DNA of 18,047 nucleotides from Streptomyces albus subsp. albus (GTDB lineage Bacteria; Actinomycetota; Actinomycetes; Streptomycetales; Streptomycetaceae): positions 1-18,047 of the forward strand of contig NZ_JODR01000047.1 of assembly GCF_000725885.1 (NCBI RefSeq). Direction: 5' to 3'. Shown in pieces: positions 1 through 7,674 of the stretch (position 1 is its first letter; each line of letters starts with the position of its first letter). A model generated the notes under the pieces. It saw only the letters and a program-made list of their open reading frames with translations. It had not been told where the DNA came from and ran no database searches. A program made the position numbers and the translations under genes.

Positions 1-56
1 AAACGCTCGGCTGGGAAACCCCAGCCGAGCGCCTGCATAAACTGCTCGCGGCCTGA
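1..56 (+). CDS. C-terminal end of an IS30-family transposase (5' part outside window)
   Basis: The + strand is open from the window edge to a TGA at 54-56. The 17 visible residues read TLGWETPAERLHKLLAA. A (K)TLGW-TPAE ending is characteristic of IS30-family transposases, whose C-termini finish shortly after this motif. The DDE catalytic core would lie upstream of the window, so completeness and activity cannot be judged. The call rests on a short but distinctive motif and on IS-end-like DNA immediately downstream. Confidence 0.72.
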   Translation, partial: TLGWETPAERLHKLLAA

Positions 57-96
57 TCAACACAACCACGTGTTGCAACGACCGCTAGAAACCGCC
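57..96 (+). mobile_element. Probable right end of the IS30-family element
   Basis: The 40 bases after the transposase stop contain a small inverted repeat (CAACAC at 58-63 and GTGTTG at 70-75). They continue as GTTGCAACGACCGCTAGAAA at 72-91, ending near GCC at 96. This resembles, from memory, the terminal inverted repeats of actinobacterial IS30-type elements, which carry a GTTGCAACGACC-like core. The other end is outside the window, so the exact boundary and target duplication cannot be confirmed. Confidence 0.5.
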
Positions 97-212
97 CACG
101 GCCGTGCGCCCCTGACCTGGGAATGCGTACCCGCCCCCGCGCGGAAGGTGCCCTACCGCCCCTCCCTCTCGTTGTGCTCCCCGACGTGTGGTTCGATCGG
201 GAGCTGGTTTCC

Positions 213-3200
213 ATGGGACAGATCGGCAGCGGAGAAGGGCTGCCGTTGACGGCGGCGCAGACGGGCATGTGGATCGCCCAGCAGCTGGACCCGGACAGTC
301 CCTGTTTCCGGGCCGCCGAAGCGGTCGAGATCCGGGGCGCCGTCGATGCGGGACTGCTGGAGCGGGCGCTGCGGCACGCCGTCGAAGAGACGGAGGCGTT
401 GCGCGTCCGCTTCGGTGAGGGGCCGGTCGGCGAAGAAGGTGAAGAAGGCCAAGACGGCCAGGAGGAGGAACAGGTACGCCAGTACGTCGAGAAGTGCGAC
501 GACTGGCCGCTGCCGCTGATCGACCTGCGCGGCGAGAGCGACCCGGACGCCGCCGCGCACGCGTGGATGTGGGCGGACCTCGGACAGCCCGTGGACCCGC
601 GGCGGTCACGGGTCTTCTCGTTCGCCGTCCTGCGCACGGCCCACGACCGGTACCTGCTCTATCTGGCCATCCACCACATCGCGATGGACGGCTACGCCAT
701 GTCGCTCTTCCTGCCGCGGGTCGCCCAGCTCTACACCGCGCTGGAGAGCGGCGCTCCCCTGCCGGAGCGGACCCTCGCCCCGCTGGCCCGCGCACTGGAG
801 GACGAGGCCGCCTACCACCGCTCCGAGCGGATGGTGCGCGACCGCGCCTACTGGACGGAACAGCTCGCCGCCTGGGGCGGTTCCGCGCCGCAGCCGTCCG
901 GCCACTGGCTGCGTCCGGCCCGCACCTTCGTACGGGAGACCGGCCATCTGGAGCCGGAGGCCGCGCAGGGCCTGCGTGCCCTCGCCCGCGAGGAGCGCAC
1001 CGGGCTGGCCACCGCGGCCATGGCGGCGCTCGCCCTGTACGTGCACCGGCTCGGCGGCGCGGAGCCCGCGGCGGACGGCACCGGCCGCGACGGTGGGGAC
1101 GGCGGCGAGGGCGTGGTGCTGGACGTGACCGTCACCGGGCGCGGCGGGGCCACCCGCGACGTGCCGTGCATGCTCGCCAACGTCCTGCCGCTGCGGGTGC
1201 CGTGCCCGGCCGCCGGCACCGTCGGCGAACTGCTGCGCCGCACCACCGAGCAGGCCAAGGGGCTGCTGCGGCACCAGCGTTACCCCTTCTGGCACCTGAT
1301 GCGGGAGGCGGGGGCCGCCCGCAGGCTCGCGGGCGGCATGGCCGACTGGGGCATCAATGTGATGACCCACGACCCGAAGATCTCCTTCGGCCGCCATCCC
1401 GCCCTGCTGCACAACCTGTCCAACGGGCCGGTCACCGGGATGAGCGTCAACGTCTACGACCGCCCCGACGACGGCTCCCTGCGCATCGACTTCCAGGCGG
1501 ACCCCGCCGTGCACCCGCCCGAGCAGGTCGCCGCCCACCACCGCCGCTTCCTGGAACTGCTGCGCACCCTCGCCACCGCCGGCACCGGCAGCCGGCTCGA
1601 CACCCTGGATGTCGCCACCCGCGGCGAACGCGAGCAGGTGCTCGCCTGGGGACGCGGCCCGCACCTGGCCGTGCCCGCCAAGCCGCTGCACACCGCCTTC
1701 GAGGAACGCGTACGGGAGGACCCGGACGCCGTCGCGCTGGTGTGCGGCCCCTCCCGTGCCGCCACCGTCCTCGGCCGGCGTGCGCTCAACGCCCGCGCCA
1801 ACCGGCTCGCCCACCTGCTGCTGGACCGCGGTGCCGGGCCCGGCACCACCGTCGCCCTCGCGCTGCCCCGCACCGAGGCGTACGCCGCGGCCCTGCTCGC
1901 CGTCCTCAAGACCGGCGCCGCCTGCCTGCCGCTGGAGGCCGGACATCCGGCCGAACGCACCCGCATGATGCTGGCCGACGCGGCGCCGCTGTGCGTCCTG
2001 GCCACCCGCTCGACCGCCCCCGGACTGCCCGGGGACGCGCCCGTGCTGCTCACCGACAGCGACAGCACCATCCGCGCGCTGGCCCGCCGCCCCGCGAGCG
2101 ATCCGCGCCCCGGCGACCTGCCCCGCCCGCCGCGGCCCGACGACGCGGCCTACCTCGCCTTCACCTCCGGCACCACCGGCCGCCCCAAGGGCGTCGTCGT
2201 CGAGCACCGGCAGCTGTCCAACCTCCACCACGACCACCTCGCCACCCTCATCGGCCCCGCCGCACAGCGCGCCGGAGGGCGCCGGCTGCGGGCCGCGCTG
2301 ACCGCCTCGTTCACCTTCGACACCTCGTGGGAGGCGTGGCTGTTCCTGGCCGCCGGCCACGAGGTGCACCTGATCGAGGACGGCGTGCGGCACGACGCGA
2401 CCGCGCTCACCGCCCGCGTCGAGGACCAGCGCCTCGACTTCCTCGACCTCACCCCCTCCCTGCTGCGGCACCTGCTGGACGCCGGGCTCTTCCGCCCCGG
2501 CGCCCACCACCCCGGCACCCTGATGGTCGGCGGCGAGGCACTGGACCCCGCGCTGTGGCGGCGGCTGCGCGCCCTGCCCGCCACCACCGTCCTCAACTAC
2601 TACGGACCCACCGAGTGCACGGTGGACGCCGTCTGGTGCCGGCTGGACGAACAGGGCGAACACCCCGTCATCGGCCGCCCCCAGCACAATGTGCGCGCCT
2701 ACGTCCTCGACCGCGGCGGACGGCTGTGCCCGCCCGGCGTACGCGGCGAACTCCACCTCGGCGGCGCCCAGGTGGCCCGCGGCTACCTGGGCGCGCCCGC
2801 GGCCACCGCCGCCCGCTTCCTGCCGGACCCGTTCGCGGCGGAACCGGACGCCCGCATGTACCGCACCGGCGACCTGGTGCGGTGGACCGACGACGGCGCC
2901 CTGGAGTACCTCGGCCGCACCGACGGGCAGATCAAACTGCGCGGCGTGCGCATCGAACCGGCCGAGATCGAGACGGTGCTGGCCGCGCACCCCGGCGTCG
3001 CCCAGGTCGCGGTGGCCGCACACGGCGGGGACGGTACGGCCGGCGCCCCGCACCTGGCGGCGCACTTCGTGCCCGCACCCCGCCGCCCCCGCGACGGCAC
3101 CCGCCCCTCCCCCGCCGCCGCGACGGACGGCCCCGACCAGCAGGAGCTGCGCTCCTGGGCCGCCGCCCGGCTGCCCGCCGCGATGGTGCCCGCCGTCTAC

Positions 3201-4286
3201 ATCGCCCACGACGCCCTGCCCCTCACCCCGCAGGGCAAACTGGACCGCGCCGCCCTGCCGTCCCGCACCCCCGCGCGGCCCCCGGCACAGCGCCGCGCCC
3301 CGCGCACCGCACACGAACGCACGGTGTGCGCCCTGTTCGCCGAGGTCCTCGGCGTGCCCGAAGCCGGCCCCGACGACGACTTCTTCGCCCTCGGCGGCCA
3401 CTCCCTGACCGCCACCCGCCTGCTCACCCGGCTGCGCGCCGCACTCGGCGCCGACGTCTCCCTCGGCGCGCTCTACCAGGCCGCCACCCCCGCCAGGCTC
3501 GCCGCCCTCCTCGACACCTCCGCCCCGGCGGGCGACCGCCCCGCCGCCGACGGCGCCTGGCGGATGCTGCTGCCGCTGCGCCCCGACGGCACCGACCGGC
3601 CCCTCTTCTGCGTCCACCCCTCCGGCGGCCTCGGCTGGTGCTACGCCACACTGCCGCCGCACCTGCCGCCGCACGTCCCCGTCTACGCCCTCCAGGCCCA
3701 GGGCCTCCACCCGGCCGACCGGCCCGCCACCACCTTCCCCGGCCTGATCGCGGAGTACGCCGCACGGCTCCGCACCGTGCAGGAACACGGCCCCTACCGG
3801 CTGCTGGGCTGGTCCCTGGGCGGCGCCCTCGCCCACGCCGTCGCCGCCCGCCTCCAGGCCGACGGCGAGGAGGTGGAGCTCCTCGCCCTGCTGGACGCGG
3901 CACCCATCGACCCCGCGCACCGGCCCGGGCTGCACACCGCCGACCCGGCCGTGGTCGAACGCCTGGTACGGGAAGCGCTCGGCAGCCACGCCGCCGACGC
4001 CGCGCACGTCGGTGCGGTCACCCGCGTCCTGGAGCGCTACGAGGCCCTGCTGCCGACCTACCGCCACTCCCTCTACAAGGGCCCGGCCCACTACTTCCGC
4101 GCCACCGTGCCCGACCCCGCCCACCGTGCGGCCGGCGGACCCCAGGAGTGGGAGCCGTACCTGACGGCGCCGCCCACGGTCCACGACATCCCCTGCACCC
4201 ACAGCACGATGGGCACCGCATCCGCCATGGCCCGCATCGGCCGGCTGCTCCACCCGCTGCTGGCGAGGGAGCACCAGCACCAGTGA
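213..4286 (+). CDS. Single-module nonribosomal peptide synthetase (C-A-T-TE)
   Basis: A cytoplasmic megasynthase of 1357 aa that condenses, activates, tethers and releases one amino-acid building block. The ATG at 213 is chosen because GGGAG at 199-203 sits about 9 bases upstream; the in-frame ATG at 123 has no such site and adds 30 residues unlike a C domain. Condensation domain, about residues 5-460: HHIAMDG at 154-160. Adenylation domain, about 480-1015: TSGTTGRPKG at 651-660, NYYGPTE from 795, GRTDGQIKLRG from 901 and catalytic Lys1009 in TPQGKLDR. Carrier domain: phosphopantetheine Ser1064 in GGHSL. Thioesterase: GWSLGG with Ser1201, a likely Asp1228 and His1330. All core residues seen are intact. 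The thioesterase implies a terminal module, but a leading C domain needs an upstream acyl or peptidyl donor that is not visible. Specificity residues read roughly D-T-(W/E)-D-M-G-Y-V-D; the substrate is not assigned. The layout resembles EntF, but siderophore function is not shown. Confidence 0.95.
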   Translation: MGQIGSGEGLPLTAAQTGMWIAQQLDPDSPCFRAAEAVEIRGAVDAGLLERALRHAVEETEALRVRFGEGPVGEEGEEGQDGQEEEQVRQYVEKCDDWPLPLIDLRGESDPDAAAHAWMWADLGQPVDPRRSRVFSFAVLRTAHDRYLLYLAIHHIAMDGYAMSLFLPRVAQLYTALESGAPLPERTLAPLARALEDEAAYHRSERMVRDRAYWTEQLAAWGGSAPQPSGHWLRPARTFVRETGHLEPEAAQGLRALAREERTGLATAAMAALALYVHRLGGAEPAADGTGRDGGDGGEGVVLDVTVTGRGGATRDVPCMLANVLPLRVPCPAAGTVGELLRRTTEQAKGLLRHQRYPFWHLMREAGAARRLAGGMADWGINVMTHDPKISFGRHPALLHNLSNGPVTGMSVNVYDRPDDGSLRIDFQADPAVHPPEQVAAHHRRFLELLRTLATAGTGSRLDTLDVATRGEREQVLAWGRGPHLAVPAKPLHTAFEERVREDPDAVALVCGPSRAATVLGRRALNARANRLAHLLLDRGAGPGTTVALALPRTEAYAAALLAVLKTGAACLPLEAGHPAERTRMMLADAAPLCVLATRSTAPGLPGDAPVLLTDSDSTIRALARRPASDPRPGDLPRPPRPDDAAYLAFTSGTTGRPKGVVVEHRQLSNLHHDHLATLIGPAAQRAGGRRLRAALTASFTFDTSWEAWLFLAAGHEVHLIEDGVRHDATALTARVEDQRLDFLDLTPSLLRHLLDAGLFRPGAHHPGTLMVGGEALDPALWRRLRALPATTVLNYYGPTECTVDAVWCRLDEQGEHPVIGRPQHNVRAYVLDRGGRLCPPGVRGELHLGGAQVARGYLGAPAATAARFLPDPFAAEPDARMYRTGDLVRWTDDGALEYLGRTDGQIKLRGVRIEPAEIETVLAAHPGVAQVAVAAHGGDGTAGAPHLAAHFVPAPRRPRDGTRPSPAAATDGPDQQELRSWAAARLPAAMVPAVYIAHDALPLTPQGKLDRAALPSRTPARPPAQRRAPRTAHERTVCALFAEVLGVPEAGPDDDFFALGGHSLTATRLLTRLRAALGADVSLGALYQAATPARLAALLDTSAPAGDRPAADGAWRMLLPLRPDGTDRPLFCVHPSGGLGWCYATLPPHLPPHVPVYALQAQGLHPADRPATTFPGLIAEYAARLRTVQEHGPYRLLGWSLGGALAHAVAARLQADGEEVELLALLDAAPIDPAHRPGLHTADPAVVERLVREALGSHAADAAHVGAVTRVLERYEALLPTYRHSLYKGPAHYFRATVPDPAHRAAGGPQEWEPYLTAPPTVHDIPCTHSTMGTASAMARIGRLLHPLLAREHQHQ

Positions 4287-4287
4287 G

Positions 4288-4338
4288 GGCGCCGGCCCGG
4301 GGCGGTCCGCGTGGGCGGCCGGGTCGCGGCCCGGCGCC
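4288..4338 (+). terminator. Possible terminator stem after the NRPS gene
   Basis: GGCGCCGG at 4288-4295, one base after the NRPS stop codon, pairs with CCGGCGCC at 4331-4338. The loop is long, GC-rich and can fold internally. There is no T-run. At this GC content such stems occur by chance, so the call rests on position. Confidence 0.3.
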
Positions 4339-4345
4339 GTCGGCC

Positions 4346-4489
4346 GGCTCGCATCCGTTCGCCGGGGCGCGTCCGCCCACCGGCTCTCGTCCGTCCACCG
4401 GCTCGCGTCCGTTCGCGGGGGCGCGTCGGGACGCCGGTGCGGGCCCGGACGCCAGTGCCGGACCGCACGCCGGTGCGGGACCGGACGGT
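4346..4489. repeat. Eight tandem degenerate 18-bp repeats between convergent genes
   Basis: The non-coding gap between the NRPS and deoA is built of consecutive 18-base units beginning at 4346, 4364, 4382, 4400, 4418, 4436, 4454 and 4472. Examples are GGCTCTCGTCCGTCCACC (4382) and GGTGCGGGCCCGGACGCC (4436). The first four units resemble each other (GGCTCGCGTCCGTTCGCG type), and the last three form a second subtype. Because 18 is a multiple of three, one frame would encode a hexapeptide repeat (SRPSTG / SRPFAG / AGPHAG), but that frame is neither the NRPS nor the deoA frame and no start site was found for it. Confidence 0.8.
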
Positions 4490-4495
4490 GCCGGA

Positions 4496-4525
4496 GCCGG
4501 CCGACCGGTCCGGGGCCGGGCCGGC
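4496..4525 (-). terminator. Possible terminator stem after deoA
   Basis: GCCGGCC at 4496-4502 pairs with GGCCGGC at 4519-4525 around a 16-base loop. It starts six bases past the deoA stop codon in the direction of transcription. There is no U-tract. The position at the end of a six-gene cluster supports it, but GC content makes chance pairing easy. Confidence 0.35.
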
Positions 4526-4530
4526 GGCCG

Positions 4531-5808
4531 TCAGCCGATCCGGTCGAGGATCAGCGGGCGCGGCCGGAAACCGCTGCCGGCGGGGGCGAGCTCCCACGCT
4601 CCCTCCAGCGCCGCCTGTGCGTACGCGAAGGTGTCGGGCGTGTCGGTGTGCAGGGTCAGCAGCGGGGCGCCGGCGGTGACGTGGTCGCCGGGCCGGGCGT
4701 GGATCTCGACGCCGGCCCCGGCCTGCACGGGGTCCTCCTTGCGGGCGCGGCCGGCGCCCAGGCGCCAGGCGGCCAGCCCGACGGCGTAGGCGTCGAGGCG
4801 GGTGACGACACCGGACGCCGGAGCGGTGACCACGTGCTGTTCGCGGGCGCGGGGCAGTTGTGCGTCGGGGTCGCCGCCCTGGGCGGTGATCATGCGGCGC
4901 CAGACGTCCATCGCGGAGCCGTCGGCCAGTGCCTTGGCGGGGTCGGCGTCCGGCAGGCCGGCCGCGTCCAGCATCTCCCGGGCGAGGGCCACCGTCAGTT
5001 CGACGACGTCGGCGGGTCCGCCGCCCGCGAGGACCTCGACGGATTCGCGTACTTCGAGGGCGTTGCCGGCCGTCCGGCCCAGCGGGGTGTCCATGTCCGT
5101 CAGCAGGGCGACGGTGCGCACCCCGTGGTCGGTGCCCAGCTCGACCATGGTGGCGGCCAGTTCGCGGGCGTCGTCGGCGTTCTTCATGAACGCGCCGGAG
5201 CCGGCCTTGACGTCCAGGACGAGCGCGCCGGTGCCCTCGGCGATCTTCTTGGACATGATGGAGGAGGCGATCAGCGGCAGCGACTCGACCGTGCCCGTGA
5301 CGTCCCGCAGCGCGTACAGCCGCTTGTCGGCGGGGGCCAGGCCCTCGCCCGCCGCGCAGACGACGGAGCCGACGTCCCGCAGGACGTCCATCATCTCGGC
5401 GTTGCTGAGGGAGGCCCGCCAGCCGGGGACGGACTCCAGCTTGTCGAGGGTGCCGCCGGTGTGTCCCAGGCCCCGGCCGGACAGCTGGGGGACGGCCGCG
5501 CCGCAGGCGGCGACCAGCGGCGCGAGCGGCAGGGTGATCTTGTCGCCCACGCCGCCCGTGGAGTGTTTGTCCGCCGTGGGGCGGTCGAGCGCGCCGAAGT
5601 CCATCCGCTCGCCGGACGCGATCATGGCGGCGGTCCAGCGGGAGATCTCCGCGCGGGTCATGCCGTTGAGGTAGACGGCCATGGCCAGCGCCGCCATCTG
5701 TTCGTCGGCGACGACACCGCGGGTGTAGGCGTCGATGATCCAGTCGATCTGTTCGCCGGTCAGCTCCTGTCGGTCGCGCTTGGCGCGGATGACGGAAATG
5801 GCGTCCAT
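4531..5808 (-). CDS. deoA: Thymidine phosphorylase
   Basis: A cytoplasmic enzyme that phosphorolyses thymidine and deoxyuridine to the free base and 2-deoxyribose 1-phosphate (pyrimidine salvage). The 425-aa length fits the bacterial DeoA/Pdp family. The family signature DKHSTGGVGDK lies at residues 80-90 (phosphate site), followed by GRGLGHTGGTLDKLES at 111-126 and a KAGSGAFMK segment in the alpha/beta domain. The C-terminal third, with its APASGVV and HARPGDHV stretches, is the usual small domain. The ATG at 5808 is preceded by AGGGAG about 6 bases upstream. It is the last gene of the transporter/salvage cluster, 79 bases after cdd, where Cdd would supply deoxyuridine. A broader pyrimidine-nucleoside phosphorylase activity (Pdp) is possible. 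Confidence 0.96.
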   Translation of the reverse strand: MDAISVIRAKRDRQELTGEQIDWIIDAYTRGVVADEQMAALAMAVYLNGMTRAEISRWTAAMIASGERMDFGALDRPTADKHSTGGVGDKITLPLAPLVAACGAAVPQLSGRGLGHTGGTLDKLESVPGWRASLSNAEMMDVLRDVGSVVCAAGEGLAPADKRLYALRDVTGTVESLPLIASSIMSKKIAEGTGALVLDVKAGSGAFMKNADDARELAATMVELGTDHGVRTVALLTDMDTPLGRTAGNALEVRESVEVLAGGGPADVVELTVALAREMLDAAGLPDADPAKALADGSAMDVWRRMITAQGGDPDAQLPRAREQHVVTAPASGVVTRLDAYAVGLAAWRLGAGRARKEDPVQAGAGVEIHARPGDHVTAGAPLLTLHTDTPDTFAYAQAALEGAWELAPAGSGFRPRPLILDRIG

Positions 5809-5887
5809 GCCTCACTCCCTGCTTGGTTCCGTGTTTCCGGCGGACCGGGGCCGCGCCGGGGCCCGCGGCGTGCCGGCCGCCGGGCTC

Positions 5888-6367
5888 TCAGCGTGCCAGC
5901 TGCTGGGGCCCGAAGGCGTCCGCGAGCAGGTCCGCGAGGGGGCGGATGCCGGAGGGCGCCTCCACCAGCAGGTCCGCTCCGCCGTGCTCCCACAGCAGTT
6001 GGCGGCAGCGCCCGCAGGGGGCGACGACGGTGCCGTCGCCCCCGACGCAGGTGAAGGCGACCAGCCGGCCGCCGCCGGTGGCGATCAGTTCGCTGACCAG
6101 ACCGCATTCGGCGCACAGGCCGACACCGTAGGAGGCGTTCTCGACGTTGCAGCCGGTCACCGTGCGTCCGTCGGCCACCAGCGCGGCGGCGCCGACGGGG
6201 AAGCCGGAGTAGGGCGCGTACGCCCGGGCCATGGCGTCCCGGGCCCGGTCGCGCAGGGCGTCCCAGTCGAGGTGCGCTCCGCCGGCCGTCTCCCCGCCGC
6301 CGGCCGTCTCCTCGCCGGTCCGGCCGGTGGCGGCCGGACCGGTGTCCGCGGTTTCGTTCACGCTCAT
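5888..6367 (-). CDS. cdd: Cytidine deaminase
   Basis: Deaminates cytidine and deoxycytidine to uridine and deoxyuridine. The start at 6367 is set by GAGGGG just upstream and by the ATGA overlap with the preceding permease stop (6364-6366); it gives 159 aa. The small tetrameric Cdd fold is recognisable: YAPYSGFPVGAA around 50-61, CNVENASYG at 73-81, catalytic C-A-E at 85-87 and P-C-G-R-C with Cys118 and Cys121. Cys85, 118 and 121 are the three zinc ligands of the T-CDA class and Glu87 is the proton shuttle. The first about 30 residues are a Gly/Thr/Glu-rich extension before the domain; a longer in-frame start upstream would run back into the permease gene and lacks support. It is translationally coupled to the transporter. 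Confidence 0.96.
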   Translation of the reverse strand: MSVNETADTGPAATGRTGEETAGGGETAGGAHLDWDALRDRARDAMARAYAPYSGFPVGAAALVADGRTVTGCNVENASYGVGLCAECGLVSELIATGGGRLVAFTCVGGDGTVVAPCGRCRQLLWEHGGADLLVEAPSGIRPLADLLADAFGPQQLAR

Positions 6368-7674
6368 GTCCCCTCGCCTCGGCGGTACGACTTGCCGACC
6401 GCGCGTGGGGCGCGGAGCCGTTGCGCGGCCAGGGAGAGCACCAGCAGTGTGGTGACGTACGGCGTCATCTCCACGAACTCCAGGGCCACGGTGTCCGTCA
6501 GCGTGTACCACAGCGCGAGCAGCACGGCGATAACGAGGGCGACGGCGGCCTGGACACGGGCGCCGCGGGCGCCGCGCAGCGCGGCGCGGATCTTCCAGGC
6601 GGCGAGCAGGACCAGCAGTACGGCCATCAGCAGCAGCATCGCGTGGACGGTGGTGCCGCCGCCGACGACGCGCAGGGCGTCCATGAAGCCGAAGAGCCCG
6701 GCGCCCATGGCGACGCCCCCGGGACGCCAGTTGCCGAAGATCATGGTGGCGAGGCCGATGTAGCCGCGCCCGCCGGTCTGGTTCTCCTGGTAGAAGTGCA
6801 CGCCGATGGCGAGGAACGCGCCGCCGAGCCCGGCCAGCGCCCCGGAGACCAGCAGGGCGGCGTACTTGTAGGTGTAGACGTTGACGCCCAGCGACTCGGC
6901 GGCGACCGGGTTCTCACCGCAGGAGCGCAGCCGCAGCCCGAACGAGGAACGCCACAGCACGAAGAAGCTGCCGACGAAGAGCACGACGGTCAGCAGCGTC
7001 ACCCACGAGACCTCGCTGACCAGGGCCCGCAGGATGCCGGCCAGGTCGGAGACGAGGAACCACTGGTGCTTCTCGATGCTGCCGAGCCCGTCGGCGAGGC
7101 CGGGGACGGTGAAGGTGGGCATGTCGTCCATGGGCGGCGACTGCTTGTCGTTGCCGCCCGCCTGGGCCGCGTCGCTGCCGGGCGCGCCGAACCACAGCTT
7201 CGCCAGGTAGCGCACGAGGCCGAGGGCGAGGATGTTGATGGCGACACCGGAGACGATGTGGTCGACGCCGAAGGTGACGGTCGCCAGGGCGTGCACCAGC
7301 CCGCCGAGGGCGCCGCCGGCGATGCCCGCCAGCACGGCGGCCCACGGCCCGTGCTGCCAGCCGATCCAGCCCGCGGCGAAGGTGCCGAGCATCATCATGC
7401 CTTCGAGGCCGATGTTGATGACGCCGGCGCGTTCGGCCCACAGCCCGCCCAGGCCGGCCAGTCCGATGGGCACGGCGGCGGCGATGGCGGAGGAGAACTG
7501 GTCGCTGTTGGAGAGCTGTTCGTCGCCGGTGACGACCCGTACGAGGGAGAGCAGCAGCAGTCCGCCCACGATCAGCAGCAGGACGACGGGGTAGGACAGC
7601 CGCCGCCGGCCGCCGCCCGCGTCGGCGGTCGCGGGTGCCTGCTTCGGCGCGGACGACGTGGAGGTGGTGCTCAT
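6364..7674 (-). CDS. Nucleoside-type ABC transporter permease (second permease)
   Basis: A 436-aa integral membrane protein of the branched-chain/ribose-type permease superfamily (BPD_transp_2), in the position occupied by YufQ/NupQ-like subunits of BMP-dependent nucleoside importers. After a polar N-terminus (about 25 residues) come many hydrophobic segments. The conserved VINIGLEGMM (85-94) is the typical EAA-like family signature, and GLRLRSCGENPVAAESLGV forms a cytoplasmic loop contacting the ATPase. A central polar insert (about GAPGSDAAQAGGNDK) and two extra C-terminal helices make it somewhat long. The ATG at 7674 overlaps the stop of the first permease by four bases, and its own stop overlaps the cdd start, so translation is coupled on both sides. 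Confidence 0.93.
   Translation of the reverse strand: MSTTSTSSAPKQAPATADAGGGRRRLSYPVVLLLIVGGLLLLSLVRVVTGDEQLSNSDQFSSAIAAAVPIGLAGLGGLWAERAGVINIGLEGMMMLGTFAAGWIGWQHGPWAAVLAGIAGGALGGLVHALATVTFGVDHIVSGVAINILALGLVRYLAKLWFGAPGSDAAQAGGNDKQSPPMDDMPTFTVPGLADGLGSIEKHQWFLVSDLAGILRALVSEVSWVTLLTVVLFVGSFFVLWRSSFGLRLRSCGENPVAAESLGVNVYTYKYAALLVSGALAGLGGAFLAIGVHFYQENQTGGRGYIGLATMIFGNWRPGGVAMGAGLFGFMDALRVVGGGTTVHAMLLLMAVLLVLLAAWKIRAALRGARGARVQAAVALVIAVLLALWYTLTDTVALEFVEMTPYVTTLLVLSLAAQRLRAPRAVGKSYRRGEGT

Noticed and set aside
123..212. Earlier NRPS start at the ATG at 123
   Set aside because: No ribosome site is visible, and the added residues do not resemble a condensation domain; the ATG at 213 has GGGAG at good spacing directly before the C1 region.
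606..4280. A long - strand open frame antisense to the NRPS gene
   Set aside because: Gly/Val/Gln-rich composition without recognisable motifs or a ribosome site; it mirrors the codon bias of the real gene.
4287..4530. Frameshifted extension of the NRPS into the hexapeptide-repeat frame
   Set aside because: The thioesterase is complete through its catalytic His and final helix before the stop at 4286, so no missing tail needs explaining.
494..4789. A very long open + strand frame overlapping the NRPS gene and running into the deoA region
   Set aside because: Its product is Arg/Pro/Ala-rich with no domain motifs, typical of an off-frame reading of GC-rich DNA, whereas the overlapping frame shows every NRPS core motif.
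4648..6054. + strand open frames opposite deoA and cdd
   Set aside because: Composition is Gly/Asp/Val/Gln-rich without motifs; the - strand reads as clear DeoA and Cdd.
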